From: Arachnopeziza araneosa
Taxonomy: Eukaryota > Ascomycota > Leotiomycetes > Helotiales > Arachnopezizaceae
DNA: 37,285 bases
Direction of reading: 5' to 3'
Assembly (NCBI GenBank): GCA_003988855.1
Contig: QYAI01000211.1
Span: forward strand, 1-37,285
Position 1 is the first letter of the stretch. Each line of letters opens with the position of its first letter. The notes under the pieces were generated by a model. That model saw only the letters and a list, made by a program, of their open reading frames with translations. It was not told where the DNA came from and searched no databases. The position numbers and the translations under genes are program-made. Shown in pieces: positions 1 through 10,870 of this stretch.

Positions 1-425
1 AGATAATTAATTCGATCAATTAGAACCTGCTCTTGTTCGAAAGTCAAGCACTAGTGTGTTGCAGAGAGTGCGTCGCCTTTTGACCTAGTTAGGCCTCTCC
101 TACGCCGAGAGAGCGCTCCACGGTCGCATTTAAAAAAAATCTGCTGCGCTAGTATAGTCCTGGAATTCTCCCCGTTCCATTGCAGCGAACGCCATAGTAA
201 TTCGCTCCGATTTGGTGGACTTATCACTCATTTTGTATGGGGGGTGAATCGCGTCTGAGCGTGTTTTCAAGCGGGATTTCGGTTAAGGGGCCACCATATA
301 ATACCTAGCTTCGACGTCATCTGGGGTGGAAATCTCGCGCTTTGAAATCCACCGTCATTTTGAACGAGCTCTTCATACAAGATCAATTGAGCTTTTGAAC
401 CACCTACCACACCCGATAATCAATC
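1..425. other. Upstream region of the cytochrome b5 reductase gene
   Basis: I see no coding region here. The stretch is probably the promoter and 5' leader of the gene starting at 426. A TATAAT-like stretch lies at about 297-302, roughly 125 nt before the start codon. A poly-A run lies near 131-138. The far left could hold the end of a neighbouring transcript, but nothing shows it. Confidence 0.4.
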
Positions 426-1619
426 ATGTTTGCGAGACAAGCTCTCAGAGCGGCTCAGCCGATCAGAATTGTAAGTATTTCGGTTCCATAGAGCTTCTGT
501 TGATCACATCATCTAGCGGCAATGGCGGTCTCAATCACGGACTATTTAGCTCAAATTGGAGCTAACAAACAACATAGCAAACCCGCAGATATGCAACCGG
601 ACCTGCCAGCGGTAGCGGCAACACAGCTCTGTATGCCGGAATTGCGACAGTAATTGCGGGAGGAGGGTTTTGGTACCTTAACCAAGGCGACAATGCTGCA
701 AAGGCCAAAGGCGCAGTAAAGGATGCTGAGGCCAAGGCAAAAGATGCGGTTGGTGCTGCAAAAGCAAAGGTTGAAGGATCTGCTGCAAAATCCGCGTTTA
801 CCGGTGGTGATCAAGGCTTCATTAGCTTGAAGCTCGATAGTGTGGAGAACATCAATCATAACACGAAGAAACTCCGATTCGCTTTGCCTGAAGATGATCA
901 AGTTAGCGGGCTCAAAGTTGCGTCTGCGCTCCTTACAAAATATAAGGGTCCTGAGATGGAGAAACCTGCAATTAGACCATATACTCCAGTCAATGATGAA
1001 GGTATGAATACTGCTAATCACAAGAGGATTTTGCTGATAAGACATAGAGGAGACTGGATACTTGGATCTTCTAATCAAGAAATACCCCAACGGCGTTATG
1101 TCAACACATTTGCACGATATGGAGCCAGGTCAAAGACTTGATTTCAAAGGCCCAATCCCCAAATATCCATGGACCCCAAATAAGCATACCCATATAGCCT
1201 TGATTGCGGGTGGTACTGGCATTACTCCTATGTTCCAGGTCGCTCGTGCCATCTTCAATAACCCAGATGATAAGACAAAGGTTACTTTGGTTTTTGCAAA
1301 TGTCACCGAGGAAGATATCTTGTTGAAGAAAGAACTCGAGCACCTCGAGAATACATATCCTCAACGATTCCGTGCATTTTACGTCCTAAATAAGCCACCA
1401 AAGTCATGGCAGGGTAACACTGGTTTCATTACAAAGGAACTGTTGAAGACTGTCTTACCTGAACCGAAGGAGGATAACATCAAGATATTTGTTTGTGGAC
1501 CACCGCCTATGTACAAAGCTATTTCGGGCGTCAAGAAGTCTCCATCGGATCAGGGAGAACTTGATGGCAGCATTCTCGAGCAATTGGGATACAAGAAGGA
1601 GCAGGTTTTCAAATTTTAA
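426..1619 (+). CDS. mcr1: NADH-cytochrome b5 reductase, mitochondrial (Mcr1-like)
   Basis: Three exons are inferred: 426-470, 578-1001 and 1048-1619, giving 346 residues. Introns 471-577 and 1002-1047 have GTAAGT/GTATGA donors and ATAG acceptors, and the frame is kept across both. The protein starts with an Arg/Ala-rich, presequence-like stretch (MFARQALRAAQ, then QTRRYATG), followed by a hydrophobic segment (about residues 27-44) and an Ala/Lys-rich linker. The reductase part has the FAD-binding RPYTP motif, a GYLDLLIKKYPNG stretch, the NADH-binding GGTGITP motif, a CGPPPMY motif and the C-terminal VFKF. These are the classic ferredoxin-reductase-fold signatures, and the length fits fungal Mcr1. 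In yeast this family feeds electrons from NADH to cytochrome b5 or erythroascorbyl radical at the mitochondrial outer membrane and intermembrane space. The microsomal paralogue Cbr1 is the alternative, but the presequence-like start favours Mcr1. Confidence 0.93.
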
Positions 1620-1906
1620 TCGACCAGTTTCGGGCGATTGTAAGACCACCATAGATATTGAAAGCGCAATAGATACAAGAGATTGTATTGATTAGATTAT
1701 TGGACCCGTGTCGAGTTTCATTTAATGCCGCAAAGCCCGTGGCTTACCTAACTTCTCCGAAAGTTGCCATAATAGGAATTTGGTAGTCCACAGTGGATCG
1801 CGAAAACAATCAACGGGCCCTTCTTACCAATAAAATTCCTTTGTAGAAGCGGCGGTAGATACCCGTCGTTTATTCTACTAATGATGTCAGCATAGATGCT
1901 TGAGAG

Positions 1907-3952
1907 ATGGGGGAAGTTGCGCCCTTCGGAGCATCCAAGTTAAGTAAGTTCACATTCTCTTTCTGATCTCTCTTCCCTTCTCTCTTCCTTTCTCTCTTTC
2001 CTTAGACAAACTCATCCCTTTATACTTGGTAGTCTGTGTGATGCAGTCTTACTTAGCTTATAAGCGTTTTGGGCGACAGACCCTCGAGCAATATGAACGT
2101 AACAAACAACTTGCTGAAGCTCTTGCACGGGGAAATGCCGAGAAAGATGCGCAAAATCAAGATGAGGCCCACGGACATCGGGAATCGTCAATTGATGAGT
2201 CGTCAAGGACCGAGGTCCCATCTGGAGACCAGTTCCCTCGGCCACCAGACTTGGAAAAAGGCGAACAGCTCCCAACAGACGGGAGTGATGACGCAGGCGA
2301 TCTGTATCAGAAGGAGACTCTTGCGACTGTCAATACGAATTATAGTTTTGGGACGAGAATGGGACATGCTATGACGGGTATCGAAGTGCGCGAACTGTCT
2401 GAGCAACTCACGAGGAGGAGGACGAAAGCCAGTGGAAAAACTAATACCAACGAGAAGCCGCCTGAGAGGGAAAAAGTCTTTGTGGTGGGCTATGAATCCT
2501 CAAAAGATACAATGAATCCCCATAACTGGTCATTCATCACAAGAATTGCCGCAACTATCCTCATAGCCCTGATCGCATTTATAGTTGGGTTTGCTTCCGC
2601 CATCGATTCCGCAGCACTGCCGCAAGCAGCGGCTGACTTTGGTGTGGGTCAAGTTACGGAATCTCTAGCAACTGGTATCTTCTTGATAGGATTCGGGTTT
2701 GGGGCTCCCTTTGCGGGACCTATCTCGGAAACCGTGGGAAGAAACCCGGTATATATAACTACGCTTGTTGTTTACATGATCTGGATTATGGCCTCAGCTC
2801 TCGCTCCAAACATAGGCGCCCAATTGGTATTCCGTTTCCTAGCCGGCTTCTTTGGTTCAACTCCCTTAGTATGCGCCGGCGGGTCCATTTCTGATTTATG
2901 GAGTCCAATGGAGCGGGGATATGCATTCCCGGCTTTCGCAAACGCTGCATTCATGGGTCCCATCTTCGGTCCGATAGTTGGGGGTTTTATAGGGCAAAGC
3001 AGTCTCGTCTCTTGGAGATGGTGCGAATGGATCACGCTCATCATCTCGGGCCTCATTCTCATCTTAGTCCTTCTTTTCCAGCCCGAAACTTATGCTCTTA
3101 TTTTACTGAAATGGAAAGCTGCACATCTCCGCAAGATCACTGGTGACGACCGCTTCGTAGCTGAAGTTGAAATCCGCGCTGATCCCTTCCCTACACGACT
3201 CCTTCACGCTCTCTACCGGCCGTTTATCCTCACTGCTCGTGAACCCATCATCGTTCTCTTTGCTCTCTACCTAAGCGTGGTTTACATCATCCTCTTTACC
3301 TTCTTGGATGGATATACCTACATCTTTGGCAAGACGTACGGGTTTTCCGAAGGTATTACAGGACTATCATTCATTGGCATTGCGATCGGTCTCTGCTTCG
3401 CTTCTACACTCGTCCCTTTAATTCATCGTTGGTCAAAGCGAGATCTGATTAAAGAACAAGAAAAGTATGGTCTCAACGCCAAGTTACCGCCTGAGAAACG
3501 TCTCTGGTTCGCCATGTTTGGAGCCCCCGCTGTACCAATCTCTCTATTCTGGATGGGCTGGACGAATTACACCTCGATTTCACATTGGTCTGGTCTCGTG
3601 GCTTCCGTTGTCTTTGGTTATGGTATCCTTTGCATCTTTATTTCTACTTATCAGTATATCATTGATGTGTATGAGAAATATGCCGCATCCGCATTGGCAA
3701 GCCTGACATTGATTCGGTACGTGGCTGCGGGTGGGATGATTGAGGTTGGAATACCGTAAGTAGACAAACATGGGGCGGGACGAGGATAAGAACTGACTTT
3801 ACTGCAGGTTTTACAAGAATTTGGGTGTTCACTGGACGTTGACAGTGTTAGGAGCTATTAGTGCGCTCATGGTGCCTGTTCCATACTTGTTCTATTTCTA
3901 CGGACCCCAAGTCCGGGGTTGGTCGAAGTATGCTGCGAAAAGGAATGCTTAG
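1907..3952 (+). CDS. MFS transporter, DHA1 drug:H+/polyamine type
   Basis: The model has exons 1907-1943, 2006-3755 and 3808-3952, giving 643 residues. A first coding exon of only 37 nt (MGEVAPFGASKL) is joined by a 62-nt intron with a GTAAGT donor and a strong polypyrimidine CTTAG acceptor. It enters the main frame upstream of the first ATG in the large exon (2041). After a long hydrophilic N-terminal region rich in Glu/Asp/Lys (about residues 40-180), twelve hydrophobic segments follow. The PHNW motif stands before the first of these. An MFS motif-A-like stretch, GPISETVGRNPVY, lies between TM2 and TM3, and a cytoplasmic loop after TM6 has the QPETYALILLKWKA pattern of fungal DHA1 multidrug and polyamine (Tpo-like) exporters. 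The last exon ends in YFYGPQVRGWSKYA, as in that family. The substrate cannot be told. A shorter alternative would start at 2041. Confidence 0.88.
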
Positions 3953-4448
3953 TGAGAAAAGGATGGATCTGGATCTGAAAATTTGACCTCGAATATATTT
4001 AGATGACTGTCATTTAGAACAGTCTTTTATGATCTTTATAGCGTAATGATAATAAGAAGGTAAACAATTTAGAAGAACTTGGAATAGCTTCATAATCGCC
4101 TGCCGTTGACCCAAAGTAACCATTACATTTCTGAATCAATCTTGTTACCTTTCCCAAATAAGCACACTGACGAAACTGGGTTCCCATTCTCCTTACTACT
4201 TATCGCTGAATAACCTCCTTGATTATGCATTTGTAATTTTGCGCGATTAAGTTAAGGAGCAAGTTCGTTTTCTGTAATCCACAGAGAATTTATCATGATG
4301 GTATTGGCTGGAAAGTGAAATGCGTTTGAACTTTCAAATTTCTAATGAGTCTTGTCTTCAATAAGTTCATATGGGGACATATATCATCTAATCAATAATA
4401 CTAGATAAGAAGGACCGCTAATACGGAGTCCAGTATCTCAATTACGTT
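3953..4448. other. Convergent spacer, 3' ends of the MFS and 2EXR genes
   Basis: The stretch is AT-rich and has no convincing open frame. It must hold both 3' UTRs, since the MFS gene reads into it from the left and the 2EXR gene from the right. Short A/T-rich stretches near 4020-4050 and 4395-4440 could serve polyadenylation, but no exact signal can be assigned. Confidence 0.4.
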
Positions 4449-5705
4449 TTACATTATGAATTCTGTGCCCTCATCCAAACGAAAAATAGCTCTGGCGACG
4501 CACGGTACCGCGGCCCATTTCAGTTCATAGTTCTCTTCCTTTAGCGAAATGGTTCGTAGTGCATGGATGGTCGGCCATAGATCATCAAACTTTATATCCT
4601 GCATCTTGTGAACATTGACATTGAGACTGGAGGAGGGTTGACGTACCATGCCATTACGAGAGGCGAGTTCTTCAAAATGAGAGACACTGCTTGGATCCAG
4701 ATTCAGAACTTTAAGGGCCTCTTGATAAGTCATTACTCCTTCGCTGTGATCCCCCATATCATGATAGATTTCAGGAGGATCGTCAACTGGCTTCAGCCCA
4801 TATTTCACAACCATGACGTTGAGCTTAGGTCGGATCCATTCAGGAAATAGCTGCCCTTCTTTCCAACAAGCGGTCATGACAAGATCCATATAATAATCCC
4901 AACTCACCCATTCACTCATGTCCAATTCGAAATGGATGTTTCCTCTTTCACGGTAATAGCCTTTCGATATAGCGGCTACGGCCTGACCATCAAGTTTGTC
5001 GAGTAAGCGTTTGTCGATGAGTCGGATCCGTTCTTCAGCTGCGGCCAGATTACTTAAAACATTCGCTGTTCCTTCCCGTGTGGGTAATTGCTCTCCATCC
5101 TCGACACCACCTTGAGGCTCCTCATCTGGCAGACTTAGGAAATCATCATAATCCTCAAGCCCAAAATCATCATTATCGTCACTCTCCACAAGCAAACCAT
5201 CCTCATCGCATGAAACAATCAACGTAAAGTGCTCTAACTTTTCGAGCTTCCTCATAACCGCTGACGGGGGATCGCAGTATCTAGGGAAATGATCATGTGA
5301 ATCTGACAGTCCGCGATAAATATCACTGCTCAGAGCAAACTTTTTAATCTTGGATACAATTTCCGACTTGAAGAAATCTTCGCGCGGGCCGCGTATAGCA
5401 AATATTGGGTCACTGACATAGATTGTATCGATGTTGAAATCAATGAATGTATCAAAGGCAGCGGTGTATGGCTGAAGAACTTCGCTGCGAGATTCATGAC
5501 AGACGTAGAAAATTGCTGGTAGGCCGCCACATCCGTCTTCACACGCGTGCCAGATTTTGTTCTCGGAATCGTAGGTGAGTTGGATCACGCGGGGTCTTTG
5601 TACAGTAAGAAGAGACCATATATGGCAACGCAGCTCGAGTGGCAGTTTCGAAAACTGGGGAAACGTCTGCAGACATGTAGATAATTTAGTAGTAGATGGT
5701 GCCAT
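4449..5705 (-). CDS. 2EXR domain protein
   Basis: This is a single-exon gene of 418 residues with its ATG at 5705. Residues about 13-75 match the fungal 2EXR domain: FSKLPLELRCHIWSLL is the first element, followed by RPRVIQL, and then FYVCHESRSEVLQPY. The domain is short, F-box-like in its start (LPxELRxxIW), and greatly expanded in plant-associated ascomycetes. Its molecular role is not established. A strongly acidic low-complexity stretch (about residues 165-200, ESDDNDDFGLEDYDD) separates it from the C-terminal half, which shows no motif I recognise. No signal peptide or membrane segment is seen. It is convergent with the MFS gene, which gives no functional hint. Confidence 0.85.
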   Translation of the reverse strand: MAPSTTKLSTCLQTFPQFSKLPLELRCHIWSLLTVQRPRVIQLTYDSENKIWHACEDGCGGLPAIFYVCHESRSEVLQPYTAAFDTFIDFNIDTIYVSDPIFAIRGPREDFFKSEIVSKIKKFALSSDIYRGLSDSHDHFPRYCDPPSAVMRKLEKLEHFTLIVSCDEDGLLVESDDNDDFGLEDYDDFLSLPDEEPQGGVEDGEQLPTREGTANVLSNLAAAEERIRLIDKRLLDKLDGQAVAAISKGYYRERGNIHFELDMSEWVSWDYYMDLVMTACWKEGQLFPEWIRPKLNVMVVKYGLKPVDDPPEIYHDMGDHSEGVMTYQEALKVLNLDPSSVSHFEELASRNGMVRQPSSSLNVNVHKMQDIKFDDLWPTIHALRTISLKEENYELKWAAVPCVARAIFRLDEGTEFIM

Positions 5706-6807
5706 ATTAGATTGGATTGTGATTGTTGCGTGTTTGTGTTGGAAGGAAGACGAATGTAGAAGGTCAAGGTCCTATCGGATTGGAAACTTCCAGTTTCTCG
5801 GCATGTCACGTGCATCCCGATGATATATGAAACAGAACCGTAGAAACATAGCATTTCAATAGTTTGATAGACAAAAATGCGATTACGGGTAGTCTCCTGT
5901 TGGGAATACCTGATCTAGCATATCATCATTCTCGTATAGGCTGATTTCATTCTGGTGAGGTTTTGATGCGAGGAAAGAATGCATGGAACACCTAAACTCT
6001 TCTTGCCTCTACTTATTTAATGCACTCATCATTCTTAATCTATACAAAGTTTACAGCTATTCACATGTTCATTTTAAACTCGGTATTACCCGCCTGAAAT
6101 GGCTTCCATGACTTCCGTTACTTGTTAGAAAGGGGGACTGAGCATGGCTTGGACTTCCACCTCGGTACAAAACTTCTACTGGTTTGGGGGCGGATTTTAT
6201 AGTCTATATATGTCTCGAGAACTCAAAGCAGCCTATGGGATAGAGTATACGTTCAAGTGCATGCCTCCGGTACGCAAGCATCAAAAGGTGGAAACAGTGA
6301 CCGTCGTCTACCAGTTTCCTCTCATCAAGGATCATAACAAGAACGGGCTTTGCCCTTTGAACAGGCAGAGTTTGTGTTTGGCCACCTCAAGTTCCATTTG
6401 ATCTGACATCTCCGTCAGAAATTGTCATCTACCTGGCCGTGAAAATGAGACGGATGATGGATTATATAGAGGATGAGAAGAAACAAACACGCAATAGAAG
6501 TGAGAAGATCAATACTAGAGAGCAAGAGCGTCTTTGTACATGAGAGAAGCAATGAATATATGGGTTGTAGAGTGGAATAAGGGAGAGCCCGTAAAGAATA
6601 TGCATAGCAAACGCTGCGAGGGGCTGTCTGATCTGATTCAAGCGGTGATCACATGACCCACAAAGTAACCTTCGGGGAAAAACACACGCAACACCACTTT
6701 GGACGCTTCTCGGACCTGTTCGCATCACGACAGCTCAACTGAATCAACCTCTTCTGCTTGATTTGACACTGGTCTCTGGATATCTATTCATCAAAGGGAC
6801 GTGCACC
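5706..6807. other. Intergenic region between divergent 2EXR and Zn2Cys6 genes
   Basis: This spacer of about 1.1 kb lies between two divergent genes, so it should hold both promoters. An 85-codon frame at 6144-6401 (starting MAWTSTSVQNFYWFGGGFY) shows no recognisable family, signal peptide or splice signals and is not called. I see no tRNA or clear repeat. Confidence 0.4.
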
Positions 6808-9057
6808 ATGGCCCCCCAAGGCCCCAAGAGTGTAGTGATCCTGAGGCGCCAACTTCGTAACCGACGCGGCCGCTCCTCCTTCGTGGTGAGCTCAGAAGCT
6901 CTGGAGTATGTAAAGAACGTCCCCAGCAAACTTGACTTCATTCAACGAACATTTGTAAGCTGCGATTCTGACCGTCGCCAGACAGTCGCGACACCTCTAC
7001 GCGCACTTCTTTGCTAATATTCGTCTCGATAGCCATTGAAATATTCGAGTCTACCTCAACCACCTCAAGCGGCCGCCGCGACGATGAGCTTGTACTCGGC
7101 CAACATGGATAGCGCTATGCAGGCGTCCCAAGGACCTCCTCAAGCACCCCAAGATCCTCAAGGACCCAAGGCATCGCAAGCATGCTCTACTTGCCGCAAG
7201 CAAAAGAGAAAATGTACCAAGACCCTTCCGTCGTGCGACCTTTGTGTCCGTATGTCAAGACACTGCGATTACTCGGCCGAACCTATTGCCCCTACAACTG
7301 ACCAATTCAATGATCTTCAACGAAAATTTGTCGATCTCGAGACAAAGTTCATGGCTCTTGCTCCCAATGCTTTCCATCAGCACTCGCCTTACCCTACTCC
7401 AGCTTCCATGCCATTGCAAGCACCTGACCATAACGGACTTCACGCCTACCCTCGTCATGAAATCAATTTCGAGGTTCGAAACAAGTTCCCATCCATTGCT
7501 TTCCTCGATGCTGATGCTTTTAAGCATGGAAGGTTTGTTTCCTAGTCTCATTGAACGAATCAGTATTGACTAGCGTTAGAATTTCTCTACCAAAGCCCAT
7601 TGTCGAGGTCACCCAGGCAAGTATTCCCCTTCAAACACAAGTGTATTGCTAACTGTCAATCAGGATATTGTTGATCTTCTTGGAGACTCTGCTTCTGTAC
7701 AAGCCATGATTGTCGAGTACTTCTCCACGATCCACATTTGGATGCCCATCATCTCAAAGAAGCGTCTTGACCGTAATCTGGCCAATCCATTGTGGGAAGC
7801 TGGTCCAGAGCAAGCACTCTTGTTCCTTTGTATGAAGTTGATCATATCAAAACCCCAAGATGGCTTGGAGTCCTCTCAAAACCCTATCTACTTGTCGGCT
7901 AAGCGCTTCATTGTTGTGATGGAGGCTTCTGGTATGATATCCCTACTGGTCTTGCAAGCTAATCTTCTCATCACTTGGTATGAGTATGGTCAAGCAATAT
8001 ACCCTGCTGCATGGATGTCGGCTGGATGGTGTAGTCGATATGCTAACCTCTTGGGAATCAATGGCAATGCTGATGCTACAATTTTGCTTGGAAATCCGGT
8101 ACGTGTCCTATCAATTTTGATGGGATATCTAATAACCTAAAAAGGGAACCTGGGGTGAATCAGAAGAACGAAACCGAGTTTGGTGGGCAGTACTTTTGAT
8201 TGACCGGTATTTGATAATTCTCAAAAACGTTCATTGTGCTAACACGAAGCAGTATCATCTCTCTTGGTAGCATGGCATACATTCCGAATTCTCAAGACCC
8301 ACGTGGTGACGCTTTCCTTCCTATCAACGACGCCGCATGGGTAATATTTCTTCACTTTAAAAACTTTTCAATGTACGCTAATAACATGTAGGATTCTGGT
8401 GAAATGGCTGCCGTAGTCAATACGAGAGTCGACGCTCCCATCGATGAACATGTTGATCCATTTGCGCGTCTCTGCCAAGCCTCGATGATGATTGGGAAAG
8501 TTTTTTCCCATCATTCTCAAGAGAAAATCGCTCCGGAAGCCGACCGCTTCCAAAATGCCACTCGTCTCTATCAGGATATCTCAAACCTGGCACGCAAGCT
8601 GGGTGAAGAAGCCAACAACAACCCTGATTACCTCAATCTCGCCACCCCTCTAGCACTAGCATTCAGTGGTCTCTGCAAGCTTTGTGATCCGTATTCCTGC
8701 CCGCAAGGGGGTGAGGGCAAGACCAAGGAAGCTGTTGATATGCAAAAGCAAGCCGTCGAAGGCATCGAAACAGTCTCGAAGAGCATTGTTGACTATGTCG
8801 AAAAGGTCAACATCGCTGTTCCATCTCACCATGATCTTGATAGGGTCAGTCCTATCATCATGGATGCATTGTATTGCGGAGCTTCAAATCTTGCATGGTT
8901 GGTTCGAGAGAGTGGCGGTGAGCAATACCAGGTTGGATTGGAGCGTCTGAGAAATTCATTGAGGAGAATGGGTTCGAGATGGCGCAATGCAGCAGACTAT
9001 GTGAGAATCTTGGAGGCTCAAGAGTTCACTTATGCTGTTGGATCCGCTAGTAACTGA
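6808..9057 (+). CDS. Zn2Cys6 fungal-specific transcription factor
   Basis: Seven exons are inferred: 6808-6954, 7033-7532, 7580-7616, 7664-8098, 8145-8206, 8253-8340 and 8392-9057. They give 644 residues with all phases consistent. Residues about 100-127 form a textbook binuclear zinc cluster, C-x2-C-x6-C-x6-C-x2-C-x6-C (CSTCRKQKRKC, then CDLC), the DNA-binding domain. A linker with a possible short coiled coil follows (FNDLQRKFVDLETKF). The middle part (FSTIHIWMPIISKKRL, then RVWWAVLLIDR, then GSMAYIPNS and LPINDAAW) is the fungal-specific regulatory domain of PF04082 type. It probably acts in the nucleus; the target genes are unknown. The third intron (7617-7663) begins with GCAAGT, a GC-AG intron. 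The 49-residue basic N-terminal exon has a good Kozak context (ACCATGG) and splices in frame, but translation could instead start at 7084 (MSLYSANMDS). Confidence 0.88.
7617..7663 (+). other. GC-AG intron in the Zn2Cys6 gene
   Basis: Between ACCCAG and GATATTGTT the only frame-keeping intron starts GCAAGT and ends ATCAG, with a GCTAAC branch site about 20 nt before the acceptor. Splicing here joins PIVEVTQ to DIVDLLGDS, which reads naturally for the family. GC donors are a rare but known class in fungi. They are often paired with an otherwise perfect consensus, as here. Confidence 0.8.
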
Positions 9058-10866
9058 TCGTCTTTCTTTCATCAAAACAATCTCTGGTTAGCTGATGGTA
9101 TTCATCTCACGGCGCATGGAGTTTGCTTGGATTTGGACGATTGTATATTTGCTGTAGTTCATGGCGCATTTTCAGACGGTAGCATGACATGCGATGGCTT
9201 TTTTCATCGACGGATAGATGATTACAAAATACCCAATTACGACTCACATCAGAAAAGATGTCTGAGGTTTCTATTAGTCATTTTCATAGCAATAGATCTC
9301 AAAATCAGTGTAGCTTCGATGATTGTGAATGTCTCTTTGCCCAGTAACTTTGCGCATGTTATTGATTGCGCACAATGTTAACTTGAAAGTGACTTGTGCA
9401 TTCAACCATGTGTGTTGTTAATATGACTTGAGTTATGAGGCTCCTCACTAAATACTCGCACAGAGTCTGAGCCTGTTTCTTTCAACAAGATGATATGATC
9501 GACTGGTGGTGCAGTCAAGACGATAAGAACCCTGTGTTTTATGTACCGACCTTCGTACTCGGTCGGTGTAGACAGCCTACCAGAGAGCAAGGACGGGGTT
9601 AGTGCTTACCAATAACTTGTTTTTCAGGAACGAGGAGCGAGAACGTGATTCGTAGAGAATACTTTAATCACGGCGAGATTCCATGGAGGCTGTTGATTGG
9701 TAGGAAAGTCCTGAAGGAATGACTAAGCATAGATGACTAAGCCTGTAACGAAGAGACGTTGGGCTATGCTGCGCAAGCGGAATTCGGACCAATGCAGTGG
9801 GATGGTATTCCATGCTGTAAAATGGGGTTGCAAGAGCTGAAATGGCGTCAAGGAGTAAGGGAGATTTATTACATAATCTTGTCATTATCCTAGATATGTA
9901 GAAGGTAAGCCATGTAAAGAGTATTGCGAAGTCTATTCTTCTCCACTCTCCTCCATAACTTCTGCTCTGCTCAATAGAATTCTGGCATATAACCCACGAT
10001 TTTTCAGCTCCTTCATCAACATTTCAACTCGTAAAGGAAGTTAAGGTATATCTTTAAACAGGAGGCTGAGCCAATGAAGGCCTCATGTACAAGGAAAGTA
10101 CTCAAAGACAGGTAATGTGAATAACTACTCGTAGCGCTTCAAGTAATATGATTGTCTGATGGTGGAAATAAACCGTGACTGTAAGAGCAAGAGTCGTTGT
10201 CATGTACAATGGTACTGTCAGGCGTGCGGTCAGTCAGCTGAGGACTGGTTGAGACTCAAAGTCAGATATCCAGTACGTGCACGGACCACATGATTTGACC
10301 ATTTCAACTTGTGAAAAAGTACAAGAATGACTCAAAAGCTGAATGCTCTTCTCAGGAGGTGAGCCCAGGCAGTCTCTCGGTTGGGGGATATGTGCTGAGG
10401 TGGCACTAGCTTGCTTTGGAAGGGTGTTATTCACCTCGCACTTGATTGGCTGACAGGAGCAACCCGCACATAAAAGCCTCGACACCCCCTCCTCCCTCCA
10501 ACTTTCTCCCACACTTCTCTCCATATCCAAATTCAATCGAGAAGACTATAGTCATCATCATCAAGTCCATTCCAATTTGTTTGAGGCGCATCGGACCCCT
10601 GTGACGACTTCTACATGTGAGGCCTGCCCAGTACCCTCGATTCACTCTTATCGCTTGAGTTTTGTGAGGGAAGTTGCCAAGGCTCCCACCTGTCATCCTC
10701 ATCCACATTCATCAACACCGCTTGGTGGTTGAATGATTCATCAACTCCAACGCCAACAATCATCGTTCTATCGACTCTATATATCAAACCCATCGTATAG
10801 TAGTACTACCAATCGCTGAACACTCGTTTTTTCAACGCAACGCCATAAACCACGCATGTACATCTC
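9058..10866. other. Long gene-free stretch (1.8 kb)
   Basis: No open frame here looks coding on either strand. The longest is an antisense 100-codon frame at 10234-10536, without motif or splice logic. The right part looks like the promoter and long leader of the next gene: a reversed CCAAT box at about 10444-10452, a CATAAAAG TATA-like box at about 10469-10476, then C/T-rich leader. The stretch 9400-10100 may hold the 3' UTR of the zinc-cluster gene or a noncoding transcript, but nothing proves it. Confidence 0.4.
10444..10476 (+). promoter_or_regulatory. CCAAT box and TATA-like element before the WIREYRP-repeat gene
   Basis: GATTGGCTG at 10444-10452 is a CCAAT box in reverse orientation, a possible binding site of the Hap/CBF complex. 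CATAAAAG follows at about 10469-10476. A CT-rich run comes directly after, as is common at fungal transcription starts. If used, the leader of the gene at 10867 would be roughly 350 nt long. Confidence 0.45.
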
Positions 10867-10870
10867 ATGA
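10856..10870 (+). promoter_or_regulatory. Minimal uORF overlapping the start codon
   Basis: A four-codon upstream frame (ATG TAC ATC TCA TGA) ends within the main start codon: its TGA shares bases with the ATG at 10867 (ATGA). Such overlap could lower translation of the main frame or allow termination-reinitiation. The effect is inferred from layout only. Confidence 0.5.

Noticed and set aside
551..1090. 179-codon antisense frame over the b5 reductase gene
   Set aside because: The sense strand encodes a clear reductase, so this is a shadow frame.
6144..6401. 85-codon frame starting MAWTSTSVQNFYW
   Set aside because: No family likeness, no secretion signal, no introns to extend it. The composition is not persuasive for a real gene.
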